A DNA stretch of 64,000 nucleotides from Prosthecobacter sp. (GCF_034366625.1 NZ_JAXMIH010000023.1:434001-498000); one strand, 5' to 3'; shown: positions 52,879-62,612, numbered from the stretch's first letter. The notes: generated from the letters alone by a model not told the origin. Made by a program: numbers and translations.

Positions 52879-53344
52879 GTGGGATGAGTGAAGGAAAGAA
52901 ACGCGGCGTGCGAGAGGCATACTCAGGGTAGCCGCTGTATTTTTGCGCGAGCAGCTTTTCTTCATGCGCTGCCTTGGCGTGGAAGAAGGCCCAAAGCAGT
53001 CCGAACAGCACGAAATGCAGCAAACTCGCCGCCGAGATCGCCATGCCGAAGGCCCAGACGAGAAGGCCGCTGTAAACCGGATGCCTGACGCGGCGATACA
53101 AGCCGCTCGTGAGCAACGCGGCTCCCGCGCGCGGGGAAGGCAGCGGAGTGAGTGAGCGCCCCGCCTGTAATTGCCAGGTCGCCACGCCCGACACAGACAG
53201 CCCGGCGATGCACACCAGCAAGCCCAGCGGGCGCAATGGCACGAGAAACGGCACATGTCCAAATGCAGGCATCAACAACAGCGCCGCAAGCAGAACCAAC
53301 TGCACGATCACCCATGACAGGTCTTTGAGGGTGGCGGATTTCAT
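52871..53344 (-). CDS. Isoprenylcysteine carboxyl methyltransferase (ICMT)-family membrane protein
   Basis: 157 residues with three to four membrane helices. The C-terminal G-L-Y-R-R-V-R-H-P-V-Y-S-G and E-E-K-L-L-A-Q-K-Y, Y-P-E-Y-A-S-R-T-P-R match the ICMT/phospholipid methyltransferase family (DUF1295-like). Bacterial members methylate small acids, phospholipids or unknown thiols. It lies 10 nt after an exported methyltransferase gene. Confidence 0.8.
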   Translation of the reverse strand: MKSATLKDLSWVIVQLVLLAALLLMPAFGHVPFLVPLRPLGLLVCIAGLSVSGVATWQLQAGRSLTPLPSPRAGAALLTSGLYRRVRHPVYSGLLVWAFGMAISAASLLHFVLFGLLWAFFHAKAAHEEKLLAQKYSGYPEYASRTPRFFPSLIPLK

Positions 53345-53354
53345 GAGCGTCGAT

Positions 53355-54032
53355 CTACTTCCGGCGGAACTTCACGAAGTAGTTCTCCTTCAGCAGATCC
53401 TTCACTTCATCCACCTTTTCAAAACCAGCGGCAATGACTTCGGCCTCGAAGACCTCCTGTCCGGCGCGGACGTGGCCCATGACGAAGTCGCTCGATTTGC
53501 CAGGGATGCGTTTGAAGTCAATCAGCACCAGTTCGCCGTCCGGTTTGAGCGCCTTGTGCAGCGTGGCGAGCGTGGCCTGAGGATACTCGAAGTGGTGATA
53601 CACATCGCAGATGAAGGCGAGGTCGATGCTCGACTCAGGCAGCTCGACGCTCTTTTCGGTGCAGAGAATCGTCTGCACATTCGAGGCACTCGCTTTGGAG
53701 GCGCGGGCCTTGATGTGCTCCAGGAAATTCTTCGCGATTTCGACGGCATAGACCTTGCCGTTTTCGCCGACGGCCTGCGCAAAGTGCAACGTGAAAAGCC
53801 CCGTGCCCGCGCCGATGTCCGCCATGACCATGCCGGGCTTCAAACCGGCCGCGACGACGATTTTCTCCCGCTGGTGGAAGATCTCGCGGCTCTCCGTTTC
53901 GAACTTCTTCGTCCATTCCTCGACGTTGAGCTTCGGATCGAGGAATTTGTCGTTGATGCCCGGTTTGACGCTGGCGTCTTGCGCGAAAGCGAGACTGGCG
54001 AGAAGGCAGAGGAGGGTGGTGGTGCGTTTCAT
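53355..54032 (-). CDS. Exported class I SAM-dependent methyltransferase
   Basis: 225 residues with a signal peptide (M-K-R-T-T-T-L-L-C-L-L-A-S-L-A-F-A) and then a methyltransferase fold: A-D-I-G-A-G-T-G at 71-78, C-D-V-Y-H-H-F-E (about 141) and V-L-I-D-F-K-R. An N-terminal export signal on such an enzyme is unusual because SAM is cytosolic, so its true location needs proof. It may act with the ICMT-like gene that follows. Substrate unknown. Confidence 0.8.
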   Translation of the reverse strand: MKRTTTLLCLLASLAFAQDASVKPGINDKFLDPKLNVEEWTKKFETESREIFHQREKIVVAAGLKPGMVMADIGAGTGLFTLHFAQAVGENGKVYAVEIAKNFLEHIKARASKASASNVQTILCTEKSVELPESSIDLAFICDVYHHFEYPQATLATLHKALKPDGELVLIDFKRIPGKSSDFVMGHVRAGQEVFEAEVIAAGFEKVDEVKDLLKENYFVKFRRK

Positions 54033-54190
54033 GGTGCGGTGTGAGGCAAAGGACGCTCAGTGATGCCGCCGTCTTCCACCTCAAGAATGCGGTCGAAGAC
54101 ATCGAGCGTGCGGTGGTCGTGCGTGTCAACGAGAACGCCAACGTTGCGCTCGTGAGCGACTTTGGCAAAGAGCTTCTTCACCTGGCGAGA
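54029..54190 (-). pseudogene. Truncated copy of the 39301 ABC ATPase 3' end
   Basis: Bases 54051-54184 align without gaps to 39320-39453, including an identical run around the [11 protein letters not shown] codons, and read F-A-K-V-A-H-E-R-N ... E-D-G-G-I-T-E-R-P. Everything before this is missing, and the stop overlaps the start of the exported methyltransferase gene by ATGA. Confidence 0.8.
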
Positions 54191-54224
54191 GAGGCGCTTC
54201 AGATGCTGGTATTGCCACAGTTCG

Positions 54225-57200
54225 TCACGGCGTCTGCGTGATCACGACACGCCCGAACCGGCGCGCGCTGCCGCCGGGGGCACCGGTGTCCTCAATGACG
54301 ACGCGTTCCCAGTTGGCGTCGATGGACGTGACGTTTTCCGTGCCGGTGGCGGGCAGCCAGGAGGTGAGATTGCCGGTGAACTCGACGGTGTAGTCGAGCT
54401 GCGGTGCGGTGGCGGCGGTGCGGCGGATGTATTCGACACGGAGACGCGGACTGCCGCCGGGGAAGGTGGTGGTGATCAGCGGCAGGCCCGTGGTGCCGGT
54501 GCCGGTAACGAGGATCGGCACGGCGCTGATGGTGGGATTGAGGTTGAAGGCGAACTCTGTGAGGTTGAGCAGGCCATCGAGGTCGGAGTCGTCATCGGCA
54601 TCCTGACCAAAGGTGCCGCCGAAGAACGAGGTCTCCCAGACATCCGGCAGGCCGTCGTTGTCATCGTCGAGGTTCGCGGCATTCGCGCCGTTGAGGTTGA
54701 AGACGACCGCTTCTGCCGTGGCGGCGGTGTTCACGAGGCGCACGTAGTAGGTGGCACTGGCACGCCATGGCCACTGTTCGGTGGGCGAAAGCGGCTGGTT
54801 GAGAGATGAGTTCGGACCGGAGCCGGTGAAATGCACATTGCCGGTGACGGTGGGGATGGTGCCTTGTTCGAGACGCACCTGCACGTCATCCGAATGCGTG
54901 GAGGTGTGCTTCCAGCGGATGGCCTCGGGCGGCACGACGACTTTGAAGACGAGGCTGCTGTTGCCGGGCACATTGCCGTTGAAGGTGCCGGAGTAGAAGT
55001 CGAGCGTGGCATCCGGCACCACATTGCCGCCGCTGGTGGCGGAGGTGAGCGAGAAGGTGGCGTCGTTCTTCGCCTGGAAACCGGCATAGTAGGTGGTGCC
55101 GGGGCGCAGCGGTGGCGTGGTGAAGGTGTAGGCGGCGGGCGGATCGTTGCCGCTGTCGTAGGGGCCTTGGTTTTTTGCATCCGTTGCCCAACCGATGCCG
55201 CTGCTGAAGATTCCACCGCTGCTTCCCTGCCCAGGCGGAATGGTGTCGCGCACCCACATGACGACATCGCCCACTTGCTGGGTGAAGGTGAGCGTCCAGT
55301 TTGCGGGCGCTGGATCGGGGACGGTGAAGCGGTAGTAGCGCCAGTCGCCGCCTGCGAGGGTGTGATCCGTCACGCTGCCGTTGGTGAGTGACAGATCCTG
55401 CACCTGGCCGGTGGAGGCGATGAGCCGGTAGCGCGCGTTCGATCCGCCGGCGGCACGCACACCGAGATACCATCGGCCCGCAGGCAGCGCGTTGGCGGTG
55501 CGGCCGTTGAGCGGCACCCAGTTGCCGTGCTCGGTGGTGCTGCCGTTCAGGCTGCGGTCCACGAGCGGCGACCAGTTGAACGGCTGGCCGGCTGCGCCAT
55601 GCAGTGTCGTGGGCACGGCGGTTTCGCGGATGTAGAGGTCGGGGTTGCCGTTGATGGCCTGGAGTTCGGTGCGGAGCAGGCCGAGATTGTCCGACGGCAC
55701 GTCAATCGCGTAGAAGTGCCAGTCGTCCTGTCCAAGATCGGTGCCTTGGTCGCCGGGGAGTCCGGTGCCGGTGTCGGCAAACGTCTGGTTCTGCGTCGCG
55801 GGCATGGTCCAGGCGGGCTGTGCGAGTGTGACGGGCGCGCTGGTGAGCGTGTAGTTCGTGAGGCCGGTGGCTATGACATCCACAAACCAAGTGTCGCCCG
55901 GCGTGAAGTAAGGCGGCACGATGATGGCCGTGTTGTCCGTGATGGTGATCCACGTGCCGGTGTCGCTGATGTCCTTGTAGATGCGCAGCGTGGTGTCGCC
56001 CTGGGTGTGGTTCACGGTGAGCTTCCAGCCGAGCACGGGCTGGTCGCTGACGGTCGTGGGCACGGCCACGGAGTAGATTTCGTGTTCGGCGTCCGCGAGC
56101 TGCTTCGTGTCTGTGTGGCTGAAGCCATTGCCGTTCTGCGTGGAGGAAAAATTCAGCGTCACCGGCGTCTTCGGGCGGAGGACGAGGTCCGCCGTCGCAT
56201 CGGGAATGGTGAAGCCAAAACCCCCGGCGCGTACGATGAGCCGCCAGGTGCCGGTAGTGGGATTGAACAACGTGAGCACGCCCTCGGTGGAGAGAACTCC
56301 GGCGGCGGCCCCGCCTTCCGAGCCATAGCTGCCCAGTGTGGGCAATGAAGTGCCTGGCCTCGCGAAGAGCCCGGGATCGCCCGTGCGGTTGTCCAGCCGC
56401 ATCTCCATGATGCCTATGCCGCCGGGCGCGGTGAATTCATAGGCCTTCACCTGCCCGCTCACGAGCGACACCGCCTGGCTGATGCCCGCGCCGCCCGAGG
56501 AGCCGAGATCGGTGACGGCAAGCACGCCCAAGCTGTTCAGCACCCCCGTGGAGTTGCCGGTGCCGATGTTGGTGAAGTCAGGATTCTGCCCCTCGGACAC
56601 CACGGCGATGAAGTAGTCGCCCTCGGTGAGAAAAGTTTGCCCATTCGGCGGTAGCATGACGTAACGCTCCGCCCCGTCCTTGGCGATCCGTGTTTCGAGA
56701 CTGCCGCCGAATGGATCGCCCGCAAGGCCACCTTCCGAGGCAGCGAAGTCCGGCACGGTGCCACGGCGCAGCGCCACAAGCATGTCGCCCAACGAAGGAT
56801 CGAGTGTGAATTCCCAGCTCGGAGTGTTCGCCGCGATGGAGATCTTGAAGTAAACGGCCTCGCGTGGAGCAAGGTTGTTGATCGTGGCATTGCCTCCGGT
56901 AAAGGACAGCGCCGTGACCGGCAGCATCTGGCCGCTGCCGATGCCACGGCTCTCGATGGTGTAGGCCGCAGCGTCGGCGAAGGAGGAGTTGAACACACCG
57001 ACGAGGTAGGTTCCCGTCTCCAAGGGCCGTCCCATGCCCGCAACGAGCCGTCGGCCGCTGACGGAAGCGCCGCCGGGATCCTGCGAGTAGCCGGTCCAGT
57101 CCACGAGTCCAGCCCACTGCGCACCAGTGGGCCATGAGGTCGCTCTCTCGGGATACCCGCCAAAATCGGTGCCAAGAGTCGTGGGCAGTTCGTCACGCCG

Positions 57201-60200
57201 CACGACGATTGTCGGCGTGCCGGCGGTCACGTTGCGCACGCGGATGTCCCAGCCATCCACACCGGCAGGTACCGTCACTTGGAAGTAGCGCCAGGTATTG
57301 GCCGCGTGGCCGGTCTCAGAGGAAGTGCCCCCATTGAACGCCAGCACTGTATTGCCCGGTGCTGGCAAGAGACGCAGCACCAGCATCGCGGTCGCATCGG
57401 GGATGTCGCTGCCAAAAGACATCTCCGCGCGCACGGTGAGCCGGTATTGACCCGCCGCAGGACTCGACAACGTGACGGGCGACTCCGCGCCCGTGGCCCA
57501 TGCCGCGTCCGCGCTGCCGGCTTCGATGCCGTAGTCGTGCGCGAGTCCGATCCACGACCTCGGCAGGCGCGTGCCTTGGTGCAAGTAGAGGTGCGGACCG
57601 CCGGTGCGGTTGTCGAGGCGCGCTTCGAGCGCATACGCGCCCGCCGGCACGGTGAACTGGAACGCCTTCACCTGCCCGCCGACGAGCGACACCGCCTGGT
57701 TCGTCTCGGCGAGGCTGATCTCGCCGAGCGAGGCCACACCCAGCGCGCCGTGGCTGGTGACCGTTCCGCTGCTGCTGCCGGTGCCTACGAAGCTGCCGCT
57801 GGGAGAAACGCCCTCAGACACCACGGCCAAGTAGTAGTCACCGGTGGTGATGAAGTTTTCTCCATTTGGAGGCATCATCGTGTAACGTTCCGCACCGGTC
57901 TTCTGCATCTCCACTTCGAGGCCGCTTCCGAGCACTGCGCCAGCGTCGTCATCCTGCACTGAGAAGAAATCCGGGATCGTGCCCCGCCGCACGATCAGCA
58001 GCATGTCACCCACCGAGGGCGCGAGCGAGACCTCCCAGCTCGGCGTGTTCGCGGGCACGGTGACTTTGAAGTAGGCAGCCTCGCGCGCGGCCAGCGCGGT
58101 GACCGTAGCATTGCCGCCGGAGAAGGTGGTGATGTCATCCACAGGAATCACCTGCCCCGCGCCGATGCCGCGGCTCTCCAGCGTGTAGGCAGCGTCGGTC
58201 GGAGTGATGCCGGATTCATTGAACACACCGATGTAGTAGGTGCCCGCCTCCAGTGGACGACCCATGCCCGCGACGAGACGCCGGCCGGAGACGGATGAAG
58301 TGTCTGGATCCTGCATGTAGCCCGTCCAGTCCACCCCGCCTGCCCAGCGAGAGCCAGAGGGCCAGGTGGTGGAGGTGTGGGGAGCGCTGCCGAAGTCCGT
58401 GGCCAACGCATCCGGCAGCGTGTCGCGGCGCACCACAAGCTTCGGCGTGCCTGCGGTGACGCTGCGCAGGCGCAGATCCCAGCCCATGATGCCCGCAGTG
58501 TTCGGCACATCCACGCGGAAAAATTTCCAGGTGCCCGGCGTGTGCCCCGTCACGACCGCGGTGCCTCCGTTGAAGGCCACATCCGTGGGAGGCACCGCCC
58601 GCACCTCCAGCGTGGCTGAGGCATCCGGCAATGCTCCGCCGAATTCATCCTCCGCGCGCACCGTGACATGCACGATGCCCGCAGCCGGATTCACGAGCGT
58701 CACGATTTCATCATCGTTCGCCCAGCCTGTTCCCGTCGAGCCGCCCTCCACCCCGTAGTCCGAGCCACCGAAGTGCTGCGATTCCGGCAGGAGTGAACCC
58801 GGCAACACGTAGAGCTGCGGATTGCCCACACGGTTGGTGAGTTTAATCTCAATGCTCGCCGTGCCAGCCGTGACATTGAACTGGAACGCCTTCACCCGTC
58901 CGCCTTCGAGCGGTGCCACACTCTGCGTCGTGGCTGTCTCCGTGATCGTGCCCAGGTTCGTCACCGCCAGCGTGCCCAAACTCGTGAGCGTGCCGCTCGC
59001 GGTGCCAGTGCCGACAGTGTCCCCGGATGGATTCTGCCCCTCCGACACCACCGCGAGGAAGTAGTCGCCCGGCGTGATGAAGTTCTCACCACTGGGCGCA
59101 AACAACGTGAAGCGCTCCGGTCCCGTCTTCTGCATCTCCACCTCCAGCGTGCCTGCGATCGCATCAGTGACTCCTCCCTGCGCGGCGTTGAAATCCGGCA
59201 CCGTGGAGCGCCGCGCCGCCAGCAGCATCTCGCCGGAGGAAGGCGCGAGCGTGAGTTCCCAGCTCGGCGTGTTCGAGGGAATGGTCACCTTGAAATACTG
59301 CGCCTCGCGCGCGGTCAATGCGCTGACCACGGAGCTGCCGCCAGTGAACGCCAGTGTGCTGATCGGGAATGCCTGCCCTGTGCCGATGCCGCGGCTCTCG
59401 AACGTGAACCCGGCCACGTCAGGGGTGAATCCGGCCGCGTTGAACACACCGATGTAGTAGGTGCCGGGCTCCAGCGGACGCCCCATGCCTGCGACGAGTC
59501 GTTGAGTGGACACAGTGCCGCCGCCGGGAGTCTGCGAGCGTCCCGTCCAGTCCACCGATCCGGCCCAACTGTTGCCACTCGCCCAAGTGGTGGCTTCCGA
59601 TGGATTCGAACCGAATCCGCTCGAACCCACGCTCTCCGGCAGCACATCGCGCCGCACCACAAGCTGCGGCGTGCCGCTCGTGACATCACGCACGCGCACA
59701 TCCCAGCCCAGGATGCCTGCGGTGTTCGGGACATCCACGCGGAAGTAGCGGAAGCGTCCCACGGCGAGATTGCTAACGGACTGCGTGCCGTTGTTGAACG
59801 TCACCGTCGTCGGCGTGATGGGATGCACGTCGAGCTGGAACGCCCCCAGCGCCTGCTGCGGAGTGTAAACGCCCACATACCAGATGTCCGCCTGGTGCCC
59901 CGGCCTCTGAATGAAGCCCTCCGTGGATGAGTAGTCCACAAAGCCCAAGTCAGAGGGCAAAGAAGAACCGTTGGCACGATACAACCACCGGCCCGGCACC
60001 GCATTGCGGCGGATGGCGATCTCCGTGCCCGGCACCTGATTCGCCAGCTCCAGCTCCCATCCCAGCGAGCCGAGCTGGGACGGCACGTCCGTGAGCTTGT
60101 AGTAGCGCCAGCCCGCGCGCGTTGGCTGGTCGTTGGTCTTCAAGTCCGTGAAGGAGATCGTGGTGATGACCGGCTCGCCGTTGCGCAGGGTGAACTCATA

Positions 60201-61964
60201 CGCGCCAATGCCATGCACGGTGATGAACCACGTGCCGTCGGACAAACCATTCGGCACCAGCGTCACGCTGTCCGTTGTGCTGCCCGTGGCTTCGGAGTAG
60301 CCGTCGTTGTCAAACTCCGCGCCCACGTTGTTCTCCCGCACCACGAGGTCGGGGTTCCCGCTCACCGCCGTCGTGCTCACATCCCATGCGATCTGCTGGA
60401 TGGGCACCTGCACGCGATACACCCGGTAGGGCGGCCCGGGCACGCTCACGTTCGATACCGTCGAGTCGAACGCCATGTCCGTGACCTGCTGGATGCGCGA
60501 GTCCAAGGTGATGCTCTCGCCCGGATCGGCGCTGATGCTCAGGAAATACACGCCGGTCCCCGTGCCGAGGTAAGTCGGCACCAGCAGCATCTTGCCCGAC
60601 TGCTTCTTGTCGAACTGGCCGGTGTCGGGGAAGGGCACCTGCGTCTTGCGCACTGCGATCTCCCGCGTGCTGCCGCTCAGCCACAGGCTCCAAGCTGGCG
60701 TGCCGGTGGGTACCGTGGCTTTCAGGAAGCGGATGCCTTCCGGCGGCATCGCCCCGCCGGAGGTCGTCGGGATGACGGCTTCGCCAATGTCGTATTGGCT
60801 GTTGAAGTTTGCATCGGTGAAACCAAGTGTGCCCAGGTTCTCTACGAATGCGCGGCCCGACACGAGCGACCACTGCGCGCCATCCGTCGCATCCACGAGG
60901 ATGAACCATTCCTCCGCCGTGTTGAACTGGTCTGCGCGCAGCATGATACCGTCGGAGCCGGCGCGCTCGGACTTGAAATCGAACGACGAGGTCGTCGGCA
61001 GCGAACCCTGCTTCAGATACACATGCGCCTCGCCATTCGCCACCGCCAGTCGTGTGCGCCACGCGCCGATGTCCGTGGCCTGAGCCGTGACCTTGAAGTA
61101 GTGGCGCCCACCGCGCGTGTTGCCGGAGTTGGAGAACGCCTGCGTGCCCGCGTCGGTCGTGCCCGGATCCCAGTTCAGGTCATGAAGGAGGGGCTGCCAG
61201 TCGTCGAGTGTCACCGCGTTGGCCGCATAGTTCACCCGCAACGACCCATGATCGTTCGGCAGCGTCAACCGCGAGGCCGGTGGCTGTCCCGTGAACGTGC
61301 CTGACACTCCGCCCACCGCCTGCACCACCGTGGCGCTGAACGTACCGTCAATTGCATCCTCAAAGTCATTCGCAAAATTCGCGGCCAATGCGCCCGCCAC
61401 CGTCGCCGCACCGTTCGTCCCCAACTGGCTCGTGGTCAAATCCAGCGTGAACAGCATCGTCGCCGTGCCCTGCAACGTGATGCCACCGACCGCGTTGATT
61501 GTGCCAGGTGACTGCACCGGCAACGCGGCCCCCACGGTTAGCGTCCCCTGCGCACTGAGCGAGAGCGTTCCGGCAGTGAGCACGATGCCTTGGTTGAGCG
61601 TGATGTGCCGCGCCGCAGTCAAGGTCAGCGTTGCCACGCCGCCTGCGGACTTCGTCACAGCACTGTTCACTGTGATGTCGCCGGGAGACGCCTGGCCGCT
61701 CGCAGTCTCGATGACCACGGCTGTGCCCGCGTCGAGGAACGTCTGGATGTCATCGCGGTTCACGTTCGCGCTGGCCGCGCTGGGCGTGAAGGTCTTCGTC
61801 GTCGTCCCGCCGAACGCACCGCCGGAGGTGACCGCCGTGCTGACCGTGACATCACTCGCAGCGCGGAGCGCGCAGGGCACCAGACAAGCCGCGAAGATAA
61901 CGACGCAAACATTCATCCTGCAGCTTGAGGCGGCTGCACAGAGAGACGAAGGCGACTTTTTCAT
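54225..61964 (-). CDS. Giant secreted repeat protein (2,579 residues)
   Basis: The ATG at 61964 (61979 is an in-frame alternative) gives a signal-like start and a filamentous haemagglutinin-like opening (T-L-T-A-A-R-H-I-T-L-N-Q-G and G-T-L-T-V-G-A-A-L-P). The rest is beta-rich domains with W-R-Y-Y-K and G-T-W-F-I-T-V patterns of the bacterial pre-peptidase C-terminal (PPC) type. Three units of about 407-410 residues repeat R-L-V-A-G-M-G-R-P-L-E. The C-terminus has D-D-D-N-D-G-L-P-D-V-W-E and D-D-D-S-D-L-D-G-L-L-N, thrombospondin type 3-like calcium-binding linkers. It is probably a surface or extracellular protein; its target is unknown. Confidence 0.85.
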   Translation of the reverse strand: MKKSPSSLCAAASSCRMNVCVVIFAACLVPCALRAASDVTVSTAVTSGGAFGGTTTKTFTPSAASANVNRDDIQTFLDAGTAVVIETASGQASPGDITVNSAVTKSAGGVATLTLTAARHITLNQGIVLTAGTLSLSAQGTLTVGAALPVQSPGTINAVGGITLQGTATMLFTLDLTTSQLGTNGAATVAGALAANFANDFEDAIDGTFSATVVQAVGGVSGTFTGQPPASRLTLPNDHGSLRVNYAANAVTLDDWQPLLHDLNWDPGTTDAGTQAFSNSGNTRGGRHYFKVTAQATDIGAWRTRLAVANGEAHVYLKQGSLPTTSSFDFKSERAGSDGIMLRADQFNTAEEWFILVDATDGAQWSLVSGRAFVENLGTLGFTDANFNSQYDIGEAVIPTTSGGAMPPEGIRFLKATVPTGTPAWSLWLSGSTREIAVRKTQVPFPDTGQFDKKQSGKMLLVPTYLGTGTGVYFLSISADPGESITLDSRIQQVTDMAFDSTVSNVSVPGPPYRVYRVQVPIQQIAWDVSTTAVSGNPDLVVRENNVGAEFDNDGYSEATGSTTDSVTLVPNGLSDGTWFITVHGIGAYEFTLRNGEPVITTISFTDLKTNDQPTRAGWRYYKLTDVPSQLGSLGWELELANQVPGTEIAIRRNAVPGRWLYRANGSSLPSDLGFVDYSSTEGFIQRPGHQADIWYVGVYTPQQALGAFQLDVHPITPTTVTFNNGTQSVSNLAVGRFRYFRVDVPNTAGILGWDVRVRDVTSGTPQLVVRRDVLPESVGSSGFGSNPSEATTWASGNSWAGSVDWTGRSQTPGGGTVSTQRLVAGMGRPLEPGTYYIGVFNAAGFTPDVAGFTFESRGIGTGQAFPISTLAFTGGSSVVSALTAREAQYFKVTIPSNTPSWELTLAPSSGEMLLAARRSTVPDFNAAQGGVTDAIAGTLEVEMQKTGPERFTLFAPSGENFITPGDYFLAVVSEGQNPSGDTVGTGTASGTLTSLGTLAVTNLGTITETATTQSVAPLEGGRVKAFQFNVTAGTASIEIKLTNRVGNPQLYVLPGSLLPESQHFGGSDYGVEGGSTGTGWANDDEIVTLVNPAAGIVHVTVRAEDEFGGALPDASATLEVRAVPPTDVAFNGGTAVVTGHTPGTWKFFRVDVPNTAGIMGWDLRLRSVTAGTPKLVVRRDTLPDALATDFGSAPHTSTTWPSGSRWAGGVDWTGYMQDPDTSSVSGRRLVAGMGRPLEAGTYYIGVFNESGITPTDAAYTLESRGIGAGQVIPVDDITTFSGGNATVTALAAREAAYFKVTVPANTPSWEVSLAPSVGDMLLIVRRGTIPDFFSVQDDDAGAVLGSGLEVEMQKTGAERYTMMPPNGENFITTGDYYLAVVSEGVSPSGSFVGTGSSSGTVTSHGALGVASLGEISLAETNQAVSLVGGQVKAFQFTVPAGAYALEARLDNRTGGPHLYLHQGTRLPRSWIGLAHDYGIEAGSADAAWATGAESPVTLSSPAAGQYRLTVRAEMSFGSDIPDATAMLVLRLLPAPGNTVLAFNGGTSSETGHAANTWRYFQVTVPAGVDGWDIRVRNVTAGTPTIVVRRDELPTTLGTDFGGYPERATSWPTGAQWAGLVDWTGYSQDPGGASVSGRRLVAGMGRPLETGTYLVGVFNSSFADAAAYTIESRGIGSGQMLPVTALSFTGGNATINNLAPREAVYFKISIAANTPSWEFTLDPSLGDMLVALRRGTVPDFAASEGGLAGDPFGGSLETRIAKDGAERYVMLPPNGQTFLTEGDYFIAVVSEGQNPDFTNIGTGNSTGVLNSLGVLAVTDLGSSGGAGISQAVSLVSGQVKAYEFTAPGGIGIMEMRLDNRTGDPGLFARPGTSLPTLGSYGSEGGAAAGVLSTEGVLTLFNPTTGTWRLIVRAGGFGFTIPDATADLVLRPKTPVTLNFSSTQNGNGFSHTDTKQLADAEHEIYSVAVPTTVSDQPVLGWKLTVNHTQGDTTLRIYKDISDTGTWITITDNTAIIVPPYFTPGDTWFVDVIATGLTNYTLTSAPVTLAQPAWTMPATQNQTFADTGTGLPGDQGTDLGQDDWHFYAIDVPSDNLGLLRTELQAINGNPDLYIRETAVPTTLHGAAGQPFNWSPLVDRSLNGSTTEHGNWVPLNGRTANALPAGRWYLGVRAAGGSNARYRLIASTGQVQDLSLTNGSVTDHTLAGGDWRYYRFTVPDPAPANWTLTFTQQVGDVVMWVRDTIPPGQGSSGGIFSSGIGWATDAKNQGPYDSGNDPPAAYTFTTPPLRPGTTYYAGFQAKNDATFSLTSATSGGNVVPDATLDFYSGTFNGNVPGNSSLVFKVVVPPEAIRWKHTSTHSDDVQVRLEQGTIPTVTGNVHFTGSGPNSSLNQPLSPTEQWPWRASATYYVRLVNTAATAEAVVFNLNGANAANLDDDNDGLPDVWETSFFGGTFGQDADDDSDLDGLLNLTEFAFNLNPTISAVPILVTGTGTTGLPLITTTFPGGSPRLRVEYIRRTAATAPQLDYTVEFTGNLTSWLPATGTENVTSIDANWERVVIEDTGAPGGSARRFGRVVITQTP
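56330..59750 (-). repeat. Three tandem repeats of about 1.22 kb inside the giant gene
   Basis: The segment encoding R-L-V-A-G-M-G-R-P-L-E recurs with its unit boundary at 57018, 58248 and 59469, a period of 1,230 and 1,221 nt (410 and 407 residues). The units are divergent at the base level but parallel in domain order. Outer limits are approximate. Confidence 0.7.
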
Positions 61965-62206
61965 GGCAACCGCGCCCAAGGGCGTTGTAATGCTTCATTT
62001 GCCCCCGCAAGATCGTTTCCGTGCGGTTCAAGGCACTCAGCGATCCAGCGTGAATGAGCGGAATTATTGTCGCATGGATATTCATGTCCAGCGGTTATTT
62101 CACGGCCCCTTCACAAGCTTCACCAGCGGCACACTCACATGGCCTCAGCACTCAGCGAAGAGCAGCAGAGCCAGAATGTGGTGTGCATGAGGAGGTGCCT
62201 GCGAGA
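61965..62206. other. Intergenic region between giant gene and arsR
   Basis: 242 nt between the start of the giant gene and the end of arsR on the same strand. No gene, terminator or promoter is convincing. Confidence 0.35.
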
Positions 62207-62560
62207 TCAAGAACCGCCGAGCTTCTTCACCTGATGGGAGAGACGCTTCATGAGATTGTTGCACACATTGTCGCAGAGGTCGGTGATGCCGGGATCGGCG
62301 ATGAAGCAGATGACAGTGAGGCCTTCCTTGCGGCGTCCGACCATCCCGGCATCGACGAGCGACTGCACATGGCGGGAGACGTTCGCCTGGGTCAGGCTGG
62401 TGGCGGCGACGAGTTCAGTGATGTTCAACTCGCCGCCTTCCTCCAGGGCGCGGAGGATTTTCAGTCGGCTGGGTTCGGCAAGCGTTCGGAACCATGAGGC
62501 GATCAAAGCGAGGGCCTCATCGGAGACCGGCGGCAGGGTTTTTTTTCGTGCGGCGGGCAT
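62207..62560 (-). CDS. ArsR-family transcription regulator
   Basis: 117 residues. A winged-helix core L-A-E-P-S-R-L-K-I-L-R-A-L-E-E, then E-L-V-A-A-T-S-L-T-Q-A-N-V-S-R-H-V-Q matches ArsR/SmtB repressors. Cysteines are at 85, 96 and 100, the last two forming C-x3-C in the C-terminal helix. The helix before the recognition helix has none, so it lacks the classic SqrR/BigR Cys pair. It probably represses the divergent gene and itself through the palindrome at 62591-62612. The ligand could be a metal or a reactive sulfur species; neither is proven. Confidence 0.85.
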   Translation of the reverse strand: MPAARKKTLPPVSDEALALIASWFRTLAEPSRLKILRALEEGGELNITELVAATSLTQANVSRHVQSLVDAGMVGRRKEGLTVICFIADPGITDLCDNVCNNLMKRLSHQVKKLGGS

Positions 62561-62590
62561 GATGTTAAAAAGGGTTTGCAGACATCTACT

Positions 62591-62612
62591 ATATGCGTAT
62601 AGACTCATACAG
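62591..62612. promoter_or_regulatory. Putative ArsR operator
   Basis: An imperfect palindrome (14 of 20 symmetrical positions) in the 60-nt arsR/62621 gap. It matches the SQR/thioredoxin palindrome at 35731-35752. A possible -35/-10 pair for the plus strand (TTGCAG, TAGACT) overlaps it. Confidence 0.55.

Noticed and set aside
62207-62560. Canonical SqrR/BigR persulfide sensor
   Set aside because: The first cysteine of the known sensing pair is missing, so only a regulator of that general kind can be claimed.
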